Positions 8,109 through 16,194 of a DNA stretch of 64,000 nt are shown one piece after another. The notes below the pieces were generated by a model. It was not told the origin of the DNA. It was given only the letters and a program-made list of their open reading frames with translations, and did no database searches. This stretch comes from Flavobacterium tyrosinilyticum (lineage in GTDB: Bacteria > Bacteroidota > Bacteroidia > Flavobacteriales > Flavobacteriaceae): contig NZ_JAMOKG010000002.1 of NCBI RefSeq assembly GCF_023656565.1, positions 1,122,030 through 1,186,029 of the forward strand, read 5' to 3'. Each line of letters opens with the position of its first letter. Within the stretch, counting starts at the first letter, position 1. The position numbers were made by a program, and so were the translations under genes.

Positions 8109-9362
8109 TTATAAAATCGGGAAGTAAAGGTTAAATATGGTTCCTTTGTTCAATGTACTTTCAACGGTAATATTTCCAGAATGGTTTTCCATTATCTTTT
8201 TACAGATAGCGAGGCCAATACCATTTCCTGAGTATTCGTTTCTGGCATGCAGGCGCTGAAAAATGACAAATATTTTAAGCAAATGGCTTTCTTCCATTCC
8301 AATGCCGTTGTCTTTTATCTGAACCTTTACAAATTTAGCATTTTGATTCGGTATTTCACTATCTAAATTTTCTTCCTGCGAAATTTCTATTACAGGAGCA
8401 ATATCTGTTTTACTATATTTAATGGCGTTTGAAATAAGATTAGAAAAAAGCTGTCTCATTTGCACTCGAGAAGCTTTGATAATAGGAAGTTTTCCTGTTT
8501 TGATAACTGCTTTTTTATCCGAAATTATAATTTCAAAATCCTCAATAACTTCCGAAATGATGGTTCTTAAATCTATTTCTGTTCGTTCTTCCTGTGCGGT
8601 GTGAGATGAATACTGCACCAAATCATCAACAAGAGAATTCAATCGAAGAGCCGATAATTTCATGACATTTATAGCTTTTGTATCGGCTTCTTTAAAATAG
8701 CTTCCGTCAATTCTGCTGGTATTCATGACAATTTTCCGCAGCGGTTCTTTCAAATCGTGTGATATTACATGAATAAATTCTTCGAGATTACGATTGATTT
8801 TATTCAGTTCGTTTATTTTTTCTTCTAATTCTTTCTGATGGCGGAATAAAGCTTCCTCATGCTTTTTCTTTTCGGTCAAATCGGTAATTACAACCCCAAT
8901 AGCTTCTACAGCGGGTTCAAGATCAGTTAAAGCGATATAAGCTGGAAAAGTCTTTTCATTCTCCGATTTTAGAAGTATTTCATGTTTAGTAATTCCATAT
9001 CTCAGTGCTTCTATAATAGAAACAAACTGTGTTTGGTTTGTAAAGTATTCATAAATGTACGTTCCTGTTATTTTCTCTGATGAAAGACCGACTAATTTTG
9101 AAAATTGCTCATTGCAATAGAGTATCAATCCATTTCTTGAAATACTCAGCGCGCCCTGACCGAATTTCTCTATAAGAAGACGATATGTATAATCGGCAGT
9201 TTCTAGAGAATACAGTTCGGGAACTCCATTACTCGTTACCACAAGCGCATCAACATCTCCTTGTTTTATGGCATTAACAATACTGTTTGACTCATAAAGT
9301 TCTTCTTTCAATGACTCAATTTCGGCTAATAGAGCGGCAATATTTTTTTTATTTTCCTTCAA
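8109..9362 (-). CDS. PAS-domain sensor histidine kinase of the kai operon
   Basis: The 417-aa protein has no membrane segment. Order: an N-terminal coiled region with a PAS-like remnant (1-60), a PAS domain (about 60-165), a coiled coil (165-195), the dimerisation box HVISHDLKEPLRK with H202, the N-box SNLISNAIKYS (about 307-317), the G1 box DNGIGM (351-356) and the G2 box GNGIGLAI (379-386). It starts with TTG at 9362, one base after the stop of the second kaiB (TAA-A-TTG), which points to tight translational coupling. It lacks the KaiB-like N-terminal domain of cyanobacterial SasA, so any Kai input must enter through PAS or another contact. Output is likely the receiver encoded next. Confidence 0.92.
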   Translation of the reverse strand: MKENKKNIAALLAEIESLKEELYESNSIVNAIKQGDVDALVVTSNGVPELYSLETADYTYRLLIEKFGQGALSISRNGLILYCNEQFSKLVGLSSEKITGTYIYEYFTNQTQFVSIIEALRYGITKHEILLKSENEKTFPAYIALTDLEPAVEAIGVVITDLTEKKKHEEALFRHQKELEEKINELNKINRNLEEFIHVISHDLKEPLRKIVMNTSRIDGSYFKEADTKAINVMKLSALRLNSLVDDLVQYSSHTAQEERTEIDLRTIISEVIEDFEIIISDKKAVIKTGKLPIIKASRVQMRQLFSNLISNAIKYSKTDIAPVIEISQEENLDSEIPNQNAKFVKVQIKDNGIGMEESHLLKIFVIFQRLHARNEYSGNGIGLAICKKIMENHSGNITVESTLNKGTIFNLYFPIL

Positions 9363-9363
9363 T

Positions 9364-9663
9364 TTATTCGCTTATATTAAGTATGTATAATACTTTTTCT
9401 TTATCTGATAAATCTCCTAAAATGATTCTTTTAGGCTCTGGCTGTGTTTTGATCAAGGTAGGAATGGCTACAATCTGATGAATCACAGCCAGTTCTTTAT
9501 CACGGCTGATATCAACAATTTCTAATTCATAATTGTTGGTGAGATAGGTATCGCAAATTTTGCGTATATTTTCGATTGCATGTCCTGATTTAACAGACAT
9601 ACCTGAAACAAAAAGCATAAACTTATGTTTGGTTGTACTAGTGCCATCAGATGAATCTTCCAT
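9364..9663 (-). CDS. kaiB: KaiB-family protein, second copy (divergent)
   Basis: The 99-aa thioredoxin-like KaiB fold is recognisable from FMLFVSGMSVKSGHAIENI, the ELEIVDISRDKELA segment, VAIPTLIKTQPEPKRI and GDLSDKEKVLYIL. Compared with the first KaiB it has an N-terminal Ser/Thr-rich extension and loses the usual TP of GxTP (here SVKS). It starts 2 nt after the stop of the first kaiB. In cyanobacteria KaiB binds the CI ring of KaiC after a fold switch. A specialised role, for example coupling KaiC to the downstream kinase, is only inference. Confidence 0.88.
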   Translation of the reverse strand: MEDSSDGTSTTKHKFMLFVSGMSVKSGHAIENIRKICDTYLTNNYELEIVDISRDKELAVIHQIVAIPTLIKTQPEPKRIILGDLSDKEKVLYILNISE

Positions 9664-9665
9664 GA

Positions 9666-9959
9666 TTAAGAGTTTATAGGTTTGATGTTCAGCCCTACAA
9701 GCACTCTTTCTTCATTAGAAAGGTCACCTATAATTTTACGAATAGGCTCGGGAAATTTACGCACCAAAGTAGGTACGGCCAAAATCTGATCGCCTTCTGC
9801 CAATTGCGGATTCTTCAGCAAATCGATAATCTCGATGCTGTATTTTCCTTTTAAATGCTCCTCGGCATACTTCTTTATGTTTTCGAGCGCCTTGATCGAT
9901 TTTGGCGTTTGCCCTGCTATATAAAGCAATAATTGCCATTCGGCTACTTCTTTTTTCAT
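9666..9959 (-). CDS. kaiB: KaiB-family protein, first copy (near-canonical)
   Basis: This 97-aa protein is close to cyanobacterial KaiB over its whole length: [60 protein letters not shown]. It begins 5 nt after the kaiC stop. The match to KaiB in the PQLAE-D-ILA-PTL region suggests that KaiC binding is retained. Two adjacent kaiB genes with one kaiC imply subfunctionalisation. Confidence 0.95.
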   Translation of the reverse strand: MKKEVAEWQLLLYIAGQTPKSIKALENIKKYAEEHLKGKYSIEIIDLLKNPQLAEGDQILAVPTLVRKFPEPIRKIIGDLSNEERVLVGLNIKPINS

Positions 9960-9964
9960 TTGAT

Positions 9965-11638
9965 TTATTTTTTCTTAGAAGACAGTTTTTCCTGCAATTC
10001 TTCTGTTGCTTTAAGAATACTCAGTTCTTCTTCAGCCGATTCGAATTCTGTTCTCAATGCTTCAATATTCGCCTCAAGGACTTTGCGTTTACGCTCAATC
10101 TCCCTGTCTTTTCGGCTTATTTCGTTTTGAAGCTTAATATCCGAGATGGTTTTTTTGAATTGATAAGACTTTCTCGCCGCTCCCGTCAAAATTCCCTGCG
10201 GACCTAATTCAACATCTAATAATTCGATTCCGTTACTCGTTATGACAAATTCTCTAACTTGATTAGAATGTCCCATTCCGCGTGCTTTGATGATAAAAAT
10301 ACCGCGGTTTCGTTCGCCAACACCTTCCATATCGCGAACTGTGATCCAAGTATCTACCAATGACGAAACCGATTCTTCTGCCAGATCAGGTCTAACGGTG
10401 TCGGTTTGTTTGTTTAGTGACGTAAACATGGCCGTAATATTATTGGCTTTCAGCATATCAATTAATCGTACTAGCATCGAGCGCACTTCGTGTTCACTTC
10501 CTACCGAAATAAGATTACTGATCGGGTCAATAATAATGGTAGTAGGCTCAAACTCTTTGATTAGTTTTCTAAGCGTAAGCAAATGCAGCTCTAAACCATT
10601 CAATGAAGGACGGGAAGAATGTATTTGCAAAATACCTTTTTTGATGTGTTTCTCCAAATCAATTCCGATTGATCTCATGTTACGCACCAATTGATGCGGT
10701 GATTCTTCAAAAGCAAAGTAAATCGTTTTTTCGTTCTTTTCGCATTGTTCATTAGCAAAATAACAGGCAACAGTTGTTTTAGCCGTTCCCGCAGTTCCCG
10801 AAACCAAAATATTACTTCCTCTGTAGAAACCGCCGCCATGAAACAATTCATTTAGTCCAGGAACACCTGTAGAGATAATATCTGAGGAAACTTCGTTGTC
10901 CAATTTCAGAGAAGTAATAGGAAGAACTGAGATTCCGTCTTCGTCAATTAAGAACGGATATTCATTTGTTCCATGTGTTGAACCTCTGTATTTTACAATT
11001 CGAAGCCTTCTAGTCGAAACCTGTTCAATTACACGATGATCGAGAACAATTACGCAGTCCGAAACATATTCTTCCAGACCTTGGCGGGTTAGTGTGGCCT
11101 CGCCACGTTCTCCTGTAATAACGGCAGTTACGCCTTTGGTTTTAAGCCAATGGAATAATCTTCGCAATTCTGCTCGTAAAATAGCCTGATTGTCCAGACC
11201 AGCAAACAGCGATTCGATGGTATCCAATACAACACGAGTCGCTTTTATAGAATCGATGGCATGTCCTAAACGAATAAATAAGCCGTCAAGATCGTATTCG
11301 CCCGCTTCCTCAATTTCTGATCTTTCAACGCGAACATGATCTACAACAAGCTTTTTATCTTTTTTAAGCTGTTCAAGGTCAAAGCCTAATGATTTAACAT
11401 TTAGAGTCAAGTCGTCTGAAGGTTCTTCAAAAGACATAAAAACTCCTGGTTCGTTATACTCTGTAATTCCTTTTATAAGGAACTGCATAGACAATAAAGT
11501 CTTACCGCATCCCGCTCCACCGCAGATTAAAGTTGGTCGTCCTTGCGGAAATCCACCTTCTGTAATCTCATCTAATCCGTCAACTCCAGTAGGGGTTTTT
11601 GGAAATATAAAACTATGTGATTTTGTTTTTTCTTGCAC
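9965..11638 (-). CDS. kaiC: KaiC-family double-RecA ATPase
   Basis: This 557-aa protein has tandem KaiC domains. CI: Walker A GGAGCGKT (40-47) and the catalytic pair E71-E72 in [12 protein letters not shown]: Walker A-like GTAGTAKT (281-288), E311-E312 in FAFEESPHQ, and SVSSLVDT (423-430), where S425-S426 align with S431-T432, the autophosphorylation sites of Synechococcus KaiC. A charged coiled-coil tail (about 497-555) follows, unlike the short tail of the cyanobacterial protein. The reading frame starts with GTG at 11638. It is the first gene of kaiC-kaiB-kaiB-HK-RR, and no kaiA is present. Homologues outside cyanobacteria serve in stress or timing functions; which applies here is unknown. 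Confidence 0.95.
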   Translation of the reverse strand: MQEKTKSHSFIFPKTPTGVDGLDEITEGGFPQGRPTLICGGAGCGKTLLSMQFLIKGITEYNEPGVFMSFEEPSDDLTLNVKSLGFDLEQLKKDKKLVVDHVRVERSEIEEAGEYDLDGLFIRLGHAIDSIKATRVVLDTIESLFAGLDNQAILRAELRRLFHWLKTKGVTAVITGERGEATLTRQGLEEYVSDCVIVLDHRVIEQVSTRRLRIVKYRGSTHGTNEYPFLIDEDGISVLPITSLKLDNEVSSDIISTGVPGLNELFHGGGFYRGSNILVSGTAGTAKTTVACYFANEQCEKNEKTIYFAFEESPHQLVRNMRSIGIDLEKHIKKGILQIHSSRPSLNGLELHLLTLRKLIKEFEPTTIIIDPISNLISVGSEHEVRSMLVRLIDMLKANNITAMFTSLNKQTDTVRPDLAEESVSSLVDTWITVRDMEGVGERNRGIFIIKARGMGHSNQVREFVITSNGIELLDVELGPQGILTGAARKSYQFKKTISDIKLQNEISRKDREIERKRKVLEANIEALRTEFESAEEELSILKATEELQEKLSSKKK

Positions 11639-11660
11639 GATAATAAATTTCTGTATTACT

Positions 11661-11690
11661 CAAATATACCTTTTTCTGCACAATTTTCAA
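11661..11690 (-). promoter_or_regulatory. Promoter of the kai operon
   Basis: On the minus strand TTG (11688-11690), a 19-bp spacer, and TATATTTG (11661-11668) match the Bacteroidetes consensus TTG-N17-23-TAnnTTTG. The -7 box lies about 23 bp upstream of the GTG start of kaiC. Confidence 0.6.
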
Positions 11691-11899
11691 TGAATTCTCA
11701 TTAAGATTTAACAGGCATTTAATGAAGTTTTAAAAGTAAATTAAGAGAATTAGTTTTAAAATCTAAATAAATCGAAGAATTTTAACCAAAAAAGTGCAGA
11801 ATAAAGATTTGATATTTAACACAAAAAGGAGACTTTTTACTAAAACTTATTTTTCAATAGTATTTTAATGTTAAAATGCACTTCTGGTATACTCTATTA

Positions 11900-11922
11900 T
11901 ACTGGTTACAAAGTTATACCAT
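11900..11922. promoter_or_regulatory. Operator-like 23-bp sequence upstream of the SDR gene (copy 2)
   Basis: All 23 bp are identical to 7638-7660, with the TGGTTACAAAGTTATACCA core. It ends 8 bp before the TACCTTTG -7 box of the SDR promoter, which places a bound repressor over the -33/spacer region. Confidence 0.7.
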
Positions 11923-11930
11923 TTTGAATT

Positions 11931-11938
11931 TACCTTTG
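11931..11938 (+). promoter_or_regulatory. -7 promoter element TACCTTTG of the SDR gene
   Basis: An exact match to TAnnTTTG, 26 bp upstream of the ATG at 11965. No clean TTG is found at -33; the operator occupies that place, as would suit a repressed promoter. The remainder of 11639-11899 is AT-rich without other signals that I can support. Confidence 0.55.
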
Positions 11939-11964
11939 TCTCATTAATTTAAAACACATATAAA

Positions 11965-12708
11965 ATGGACAATTTAAAAAATAAAGTGGCAGTGATAACA
12001 GGCGGAAACAGTGGAATAGGATATGCTACAGCACAATTATTAAAAGATCAAAGCGCAGAAGTAATTATTACAGGAAGAAGAAAAGAGGCCATAGAAAAGG
12101 CAGCTTTAGAACTAGGCGTTACAGCCATTACAGCAGACCAATCGAATATTTCGGATATCGAAAAACTGGCCGAAAAGGTAAAAACCGATTTCGGTTCGGT
12201 TGATATTTTGTTTATCAATGCGGGAATCGCGGGTTTAGGAACAATTGAACAAACCACAGAAGAATTGTACGATAGCATTATGAATGTGAATCTAAAAGGT
12301 GCTTTTTTTACTTTAAGCAAATTTATCCCGATTTTGAAAGATGGTGCTTCGGTGGTATTTCTTTCTTCGAATACTGCGAGTATGCCAGGGCCGGGAGCTT
12401 CGGTTTATTCGGCTAGTAAAACCGCTTTGAATTCGTTTATGAGATCTGCGGCTTTAGAATTAGCGCCAAGAAAGATTCGTGTCAATTCGGTTAGCCCAGG
12501 ACCAACTCAAACCGAAGTCATGAACAAAGTAGGTTTAGACGAAACGACCGTAAAAGGCATTATGGATATCGTAGTAGAAAAAGTGCCTCTAAAACAAATG
12601 GGAAGGGCAGAAGATGTGGCTAAAATGGTTTCTTATCTAAGTAGTGATGCTGCGGTGTTTATGACGGGTGCTGATGTTATTATGGATGGCGGGATGAGTT
12701 TGGGATAA
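11965..12708 (+). CDS. SDR-family NAD(P)-dependent oxidoreductase
   Basis: The 247-aa classical short-chain dehydrogenase has the cofactor motif TGGNSGIG, the NAG motif (LFINAGIAG), the catalytic Ser in VVFLSSNTAS, the YxxxK pair YSASK, and the SPGPTQTEV segment after it. The substrate is unknown; similar enzymes reduce ketones, quinones or aldehydes. It is the probable target of the HxlR regulator because the same operator-like sequence precedes both genes. It ends at a strong bidirectional terminator. Confidence 0.93.
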   Translation: MDNLKNKVAVITGGNSGIGYATAQLLKDQSAEVIITGRRKEAIEKAALELGVTAITADQSNISDIEKLAEKVKTDFGSVDILFINAGIAGLGTIEQTTEELYDSIMNVNLKGAFFTLSKFIPILKDGASVVFLSSNTASMPGPGASVYSASKTALNSFMRSAALELAPRKIRVNSVSPGPTQTEVMNKVGLDETTVKGIMDIVVEKVPLKQMGRAEDVAKMVSYLSSDAAVFMTGADVIMDGGMSLG

Positions 12709-12712
12709 GTTT

Positions 12713-12750
12713 TTAAAGCAAAAGAGCCTATAATGGCTCTTTTGCTTTAA
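12713..12750. terminator. Bidirectional terminator, perfect 16-bp stem
   Basis: TTAAAGCAAAAGAGCC, a loop of TATAAT, then the exact complement. It serves the SDR gene on the plus strand and the convergent 457-aa gene on the minus strand, whose stop codon (12747-12749) lies inside the stem. It marks the left edge of the accessory island. Confidence 0.9.
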
Positions 12751-14120
12751 TGTAGTTCTTCAAAAAGAAATTGTCCATCAATTATTTCTTGAATCTCTAA
12801 TATACTATTAATTTTAAAATTTCGAATTTTTCCTTTTCTTAATAGACAATTCGTTTTTAATATTATTTCAACATTATCATCTGTAAAAATTTTTTTCGAT
12901 AATCTATTATCAGGAATTATTTCTCCTTCTAAATAAATGTATATGCTGCCATCATCTTCGTAATTATATTTAACAAAAGTAATATCATCAACAATCCATG
13001 AATTTAAATTTGTATATGTCTCTTTAAATTTTTTAAAATCTTTTATATAAATAAAAAGTTCTGAAATTTTTATAATTCTTTTTGTTATGTTGTTATATGA
13101 ATCTTTATATCTTATATAATAATAAGAATCAATAATAAATCTACAATCAGTTGTCCTTAATCTAAAGCCTCTTGAATTATAATCGGGATATTTCTTTCCA
13201 AAAACATCCTTTTCATTTTTTTTAGTGAATGAATCGTCTATTGTGACAGCAAATTTATTTTGGTATATATAATCAAAATAATTCATTTGATAAAAATAAT
13301 GCTTGTATATCACCGCTTCGGAATGTCCCAGTGTATGAGATATTTTAATATCACGTCCTTCCAAATTAAAACATTTCGTGGTTGGGAAAATAGGCAAATT
13401 GAAGAAAGAGTTATCCTCAATTGAACTTACGATATCCGATAATAAATCTTCTTTCAATATTATATCCTGTGTATCAGTAACACTATACAAAGTCTCAATA
13501 GGAAGAAAATTTTCTGAAAATGATTTCGTATGAGAATTATACCATTTACATTTTAATTCTATTAGAGGAATACCTGTTTTTTCGCAAAACTTGTTTTTAT
13601 CATCTGAAAATTTGAAGCCAATAATAGTCATTAAAGGAGGAAGAAATTCTAAGTGATTTGTTTCAACTAATTCTCCATTTTCTTTCGTGCGATTAATTTT
13701 ATTTTTAAATAATTCTAAATCGACACTTTTTAAAATGACCTTTTTATTTAAATGTTTTTCTTTAATTAAATTTTCATAATTTTTACTAGTAAGCTCTTTT
13801 TTTAAATCTTGCAGTTCTTTTTTTAAATGGAAATCAGCAAGAATTTTGTGAGTTAATATAGAGTAATTTACTTTATTAACTAGATTACTATTTATCCACT
13901 TATCAGTAAATTTTCCATCTCTGGAGTTATAATATGTGCAATGCAACTGTTGTCCGATATCTCGACCAGTTTCCTTGTCGTAAGACTTTTCTTTTGTTTC
14001 CTTAATCACCATTATAGGCGAAGTGTATTCAGGATAAGCGGAGAGTTTAATATTTGTAAATTCTCTAATAAATGGATGTGTTTTGAAAACTATAAGTTCT
14101 CCAATTTTAAATTCAGACAT
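12747..14120 (-). CDS. Uncharacterised protein with two YodC/DUF2158-like modules
   Basis: I do not recognise a named full-length family. The 457-aa AT-rich gene encodes two related N-terminal modules, about residues 5-82 and 125-210. Both follow the plan: a start like GELIVFKTHP or KKVILKS, then PIMVI or PLMTI, then a Cys-Trp/Tyr core (HCTYYNSRDGKF and KCKWYNSHTKSF) and a closing NLV or ETL. This resembles the small YodC/DUF2158 fold. Residues about 325-447 (IRYKDSYNNITKRIIKI ... RKGKIRNFKINSI) faintly resemble a WYL-type SH3 barrel. The gene is divergent from the reverse transcriptase, with 426 bp between the start codons. A regulatory or partner role in that cassette is inferred only. Confidence 0.75.
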   Translation of the reverse strand: MSEFKIGELIVFKTHPFIREFTNIKLSAYPEYTSPIMVIKETKEKSYDKETGRDIGQQLHCTYYNSRDGKFTDKWINSNLVNKVNYSILTHKILADFHLKKELQDLKKELTSKNYENLIKEKHLNKKVILKSVDLELFKNKINRTKENGELVETNHLEFLPPLMTIIGFKFSDDKNKFCEKTGIPLIELKCKWYNSHTKSFSENFLPIETLYSVTDTQDIILKEDLLSDIVSSIEDNSFFNLPIFPTTKCFNLEGRDIKISHTLGHSEAVIYKHYFYQMNYFDYIYQNKFAVTIDDSFTKKNEKDVFGKKYPDYNSRGFRLRTTDCRFIIDSYYYIRYKDSYNNITKRIIKISELFIYIKDFKKFKETYTNLNSWIVDDITFVKYNYEDDGSIYIYLEGEIIPDNRLSKKIFTDDNVEIILKTNCLLRKGKIRNFKINSILEIQEIIDGQFLFEELH

Positions 14121-14229
14121 TAGTTTATTTTTGGTTAAGATGCCAATATATGAATTTTAATGTTAAATTTGAAAAGAATCTGCGTGAGGAGTAAATTACA
14201 GCTGTGTGGATCTTAAATCAAAATTTTAT

Positions 14230-14546
14230 TTTGTTTTACTCATGTATATAAAGATATATGAGGAGAGAAGATTTAAGAAATCTTAGTTTATATATTAATA
14301 AATATATGACCTTTAGAAGAAGAATGATAGAGTTTATTAATACTGCTGCATGACTGCCTGCGAGCCAGAAGCATAGCAAAGATAGTAATTTAATTAATTC
14401 AGTTGATAGTTTCATAATAATTGTTCTTTTACATTTAATCACATAACCAATGACTCAGTAATTGGGTACCGATCCAACTCATAAAATGAGGTATGTAGTT
14501 TATTAACGCTATTGCTGATCGCAGATTCTTTTTTTAATTTATTATA
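14230..14546 (+). ncRNA. Candidate structured RNA leader of the reverse transcriptase
   Basis: The 426-bp gap upstream of the RT is rich in hairpins: 14239-14262 (CTCAT...ATGAG), 14268-14284 (perfect 7-bp AAGATTT stem), 14341-14387 (long GC-rich stem) and 14479-14491. Defence RTs of several groups (retrons, DRT2, DRT9) are encoded behind a non-coding RNA that serves as template or cofactor. The boundaries are my estimate and transcription has not been shown. No plus-strand frame stays open for more than about 30 codons through the main hairpin. Confidence 0.35.
14341..14387 (+). other. Long interrupted stem-loop in the RT leader
   Basis: Pairing in order: TAC with GTA, TGCT with AGCA, ATG with CAT, CTG with CAG, CT with AG, apical loop GCG, with small bulges between. 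It is the most GC-rich stretch in an otherwise very AT-rich leader, so it stands out as a selected structure. Confidence 0.5.
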
Positions 14547-16154
14547 ATGGATAGACCTAACTGGCTGAAAGAAAAAGGATATTTGCATTTATCTCCATCA
14601 TTGGAGTTAGGAAGTAATTGGCAAACTATAGAAAGAAAAATTACTAATAAAAAGTATATTGAAAATTATGCTTTCTATCCTTTAATACATACAATTCTTT
14701 CTGATAGAAAGTTCAAAAAAGGTAATCAAGAAAAATTTACTACTGCAAAAAGAAAGCATACTCACTATCGTAAAAATACCCTACATCCCGTTAGGAATTC
14801 AAAAGAAAGACCATTGCATTATGCAAGTCATATGGACGCTTTGGTTTATGGATATTATGCTGAGATCTTAAGAAATAAATATGAGAGACTTCTTAAAAAA
14901 GAACCTTTACAAGATGAGGCTGTTATTGCATATAGAAAAATAGAAACCTTTGAAAATTCAGGAATTGGTAAATCTAATATTCATTTTGCTAGAGAGTGCT
15001 TTGATGAAATTAAAAATAGAACCCAAAAGGATGTAGAGACAGCTGTTTTGGCGATTGATTTGAAAAGTTTTTTTTCAACTTTAGATCATAAAATTTTAAA
15101 GAAACAATGGGCAAAAGCTTTAAATGAATGCGAGAACATACCTAAAGATCATTACAACGTATTCAAAGCTTGTACAAAATTTAAGTATGTACTTCTAGAT
15201 GATTTACGTATAAGGAAAAATAGAAATGGTAGAAAATCCCCTTTTGATGAATCTAAATTAGCTGATATCCGAAAAAGAAAAGGTTTTAGGTGTTTTTTTG
15301 AATCTAATGAAGATTTTAGAGAACATATAAAAGAAGGAAAATTACCAATTTATTCAAATCCTTTTTCGAAAAAATTGGATAATGGAAAAAGAGTAAACTA
15401 CGGTATTCCTCAAGGTTTACCTATCAGTGCAGTCCTGGCAAATCTTTATCTTTTTGATTTTGATTTAGATATTGTAAATGAGTGGGTGAAAACTCATAAT
15501 GTATACTATAGAAGATATTCAGATGATATATTTATTATTTGTGACAAGAAGCTTTGTGATAATATTGAAAGTTATATTTATTCTTTAATAAAAAAGTATG
15601 AGATAAAAATAAGTACTGACAAAACTGAAAAATTTGTATTCAGAAACAAAGCCCATAAAAATAATAGCAGATTAGAATGTTTTAGAATTTTAAAAGATGG
15701 AAAAGAGGTTTCTTCTGCTATGACATATTTAGGATTTGAATTTAGAGGATATCATACTGGAATAAAATCTACTAATCTTGCTAAATATTATCGAAAAATT
15801 ATATCTACTGTTAAAAGAAAAAGTAGAAGAACTTTAAAATTGATTGAAAAAAATCCAAATACAAAAAAAGCGATTTTTAAAAATCAAGTAAAGAAAATTT
15901 ATAATCTTCCTGTAAAGTTTAAGGATGGAGATCTTACGGAAAAAAGAGTAAAGAAAAAGATGAAATATAATCTTGTTTTAAACGACAGAGGATTTTATGA
16001 GTTTAAGTTTAGTGAGCGAAAAAATAAAAAACAAGCAAATTATCATAGTTACATTAAACGTTGTTGCGATGAATTTCAAACAAATTCTTTTGATAAGCAA
16101 ATAAAGAAAAGTAGGAATGTTGCTTTTCTTGCTATCAAAAAGTATTTAAAGTAG
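14547..16154 (+). CDS. Defence-type reverse transcriptase (unknown-group RT, possibly DRT2-like)
   Basis: The 535-aa protein carries the RT palm motifs: motif A AIDLKSFFSTLDH (D171), motif B YGIPQGLPISAVLANLYL (about 285-302), motif C YSDD (324-327, D326 and D327) and motif E YLGFEF (394-399). An insert of about 100 residues lies between motifs A and B, and a Lys-rich C-terminal region (about 410-535) resembles a thumb. There is no maturase X, HNH or integrase domain, so it is not a group II intron protein. The N-terminus (WLKEKGYLHLSP) and the PVRNSKERPLHYASHMDALVY region recall UG2/DRT2-type RTs as I remember them; this assignment is tentative. The hairpin-rich upstream leader and isolation between terminators support a self-contained antiphage cassette. 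Confidence 0.85.
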   Translation: MDRPNWLKEKGYLHLSPSLELGSNWQTIERKITNKKYIENYAFYPLIHTILSDRKFKKGNQEKFTTAKRKHTHYRKNTLHPVRNSKERPLHYASHMDALVYGYYAEILRNKYERLLKKEPLQDEAVIAYRKIETFENSGIGKSNIHFARECFDEIKNRTQKDVETAVLAIDLKSFFSTLDHKILKKQWAKALNECENIPKDHYNVFKACTKFKYVLLDDLRIRKNRNGRKSPFDESKLADIRKRKGFRCFFESNEDFREHIKEGKLPIYSNPFSKKLDNGKRVNYGIPQGLPISAVLANLYLFDFDLDIVNEWVKTHNVYYRRYSDDIFIICDKKLCDNIESYIYSLIKKYEIKISTDKTEKFVFRNKAHKNNSRLECFRILKDGKEVSSAMTYLGFEFRGYHTGIKSTNLAKYYRKIISTVKRKSRRTLKLIEKNPNTKKAIFKNQVKKIYNLPVKFKDGDLTEKRVKKKMKYNLVLNDRGFYEFKFSERKNKKQANYHSYIKRCCDEFQTNSFDKQIKKSRNVAFLAIKKYLK

Positions 16155-16156
16155 AA

Positions 16157-16189
16157 AACTAGATAGTATCTAAACGATACTATCTAGTT
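16157..16189. terminator. Terminator after the reverse transcriptase
   Basis: A perfect 14-bp stem AACTAGATAGTATC, loop TAAAC, begins 3 bp after the RT stop codon. It also serves the convergent 96-aa gene, which ends at 16195. Confidence 0.8.
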
Positions 16190-16194
16190 AACTA

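Noticed and set aside
9965..11638. KaiC-like protein as RadA or another single-purpose RecA paralogue
   Set aside because: Two complete KaiC domains with EE pairs and adjacent kaiB genes make KaiC the better reading.
14236..14442. 68-aa hydrophobic ORF on the minus strand as an ordinary gene
   Set aside because: It lies over the hairpin-rich RT leader and has AT-driven Leu/Ile composition; kept only as a finding, not as a CDS.
14547..16154. Group II intron maturase or retron RT
   Set aside because: No maturase or HNH domain and no intron-like flanks; the retron-typical VTG motif was not seen and no msr/msd layout could be drawn with confidence.
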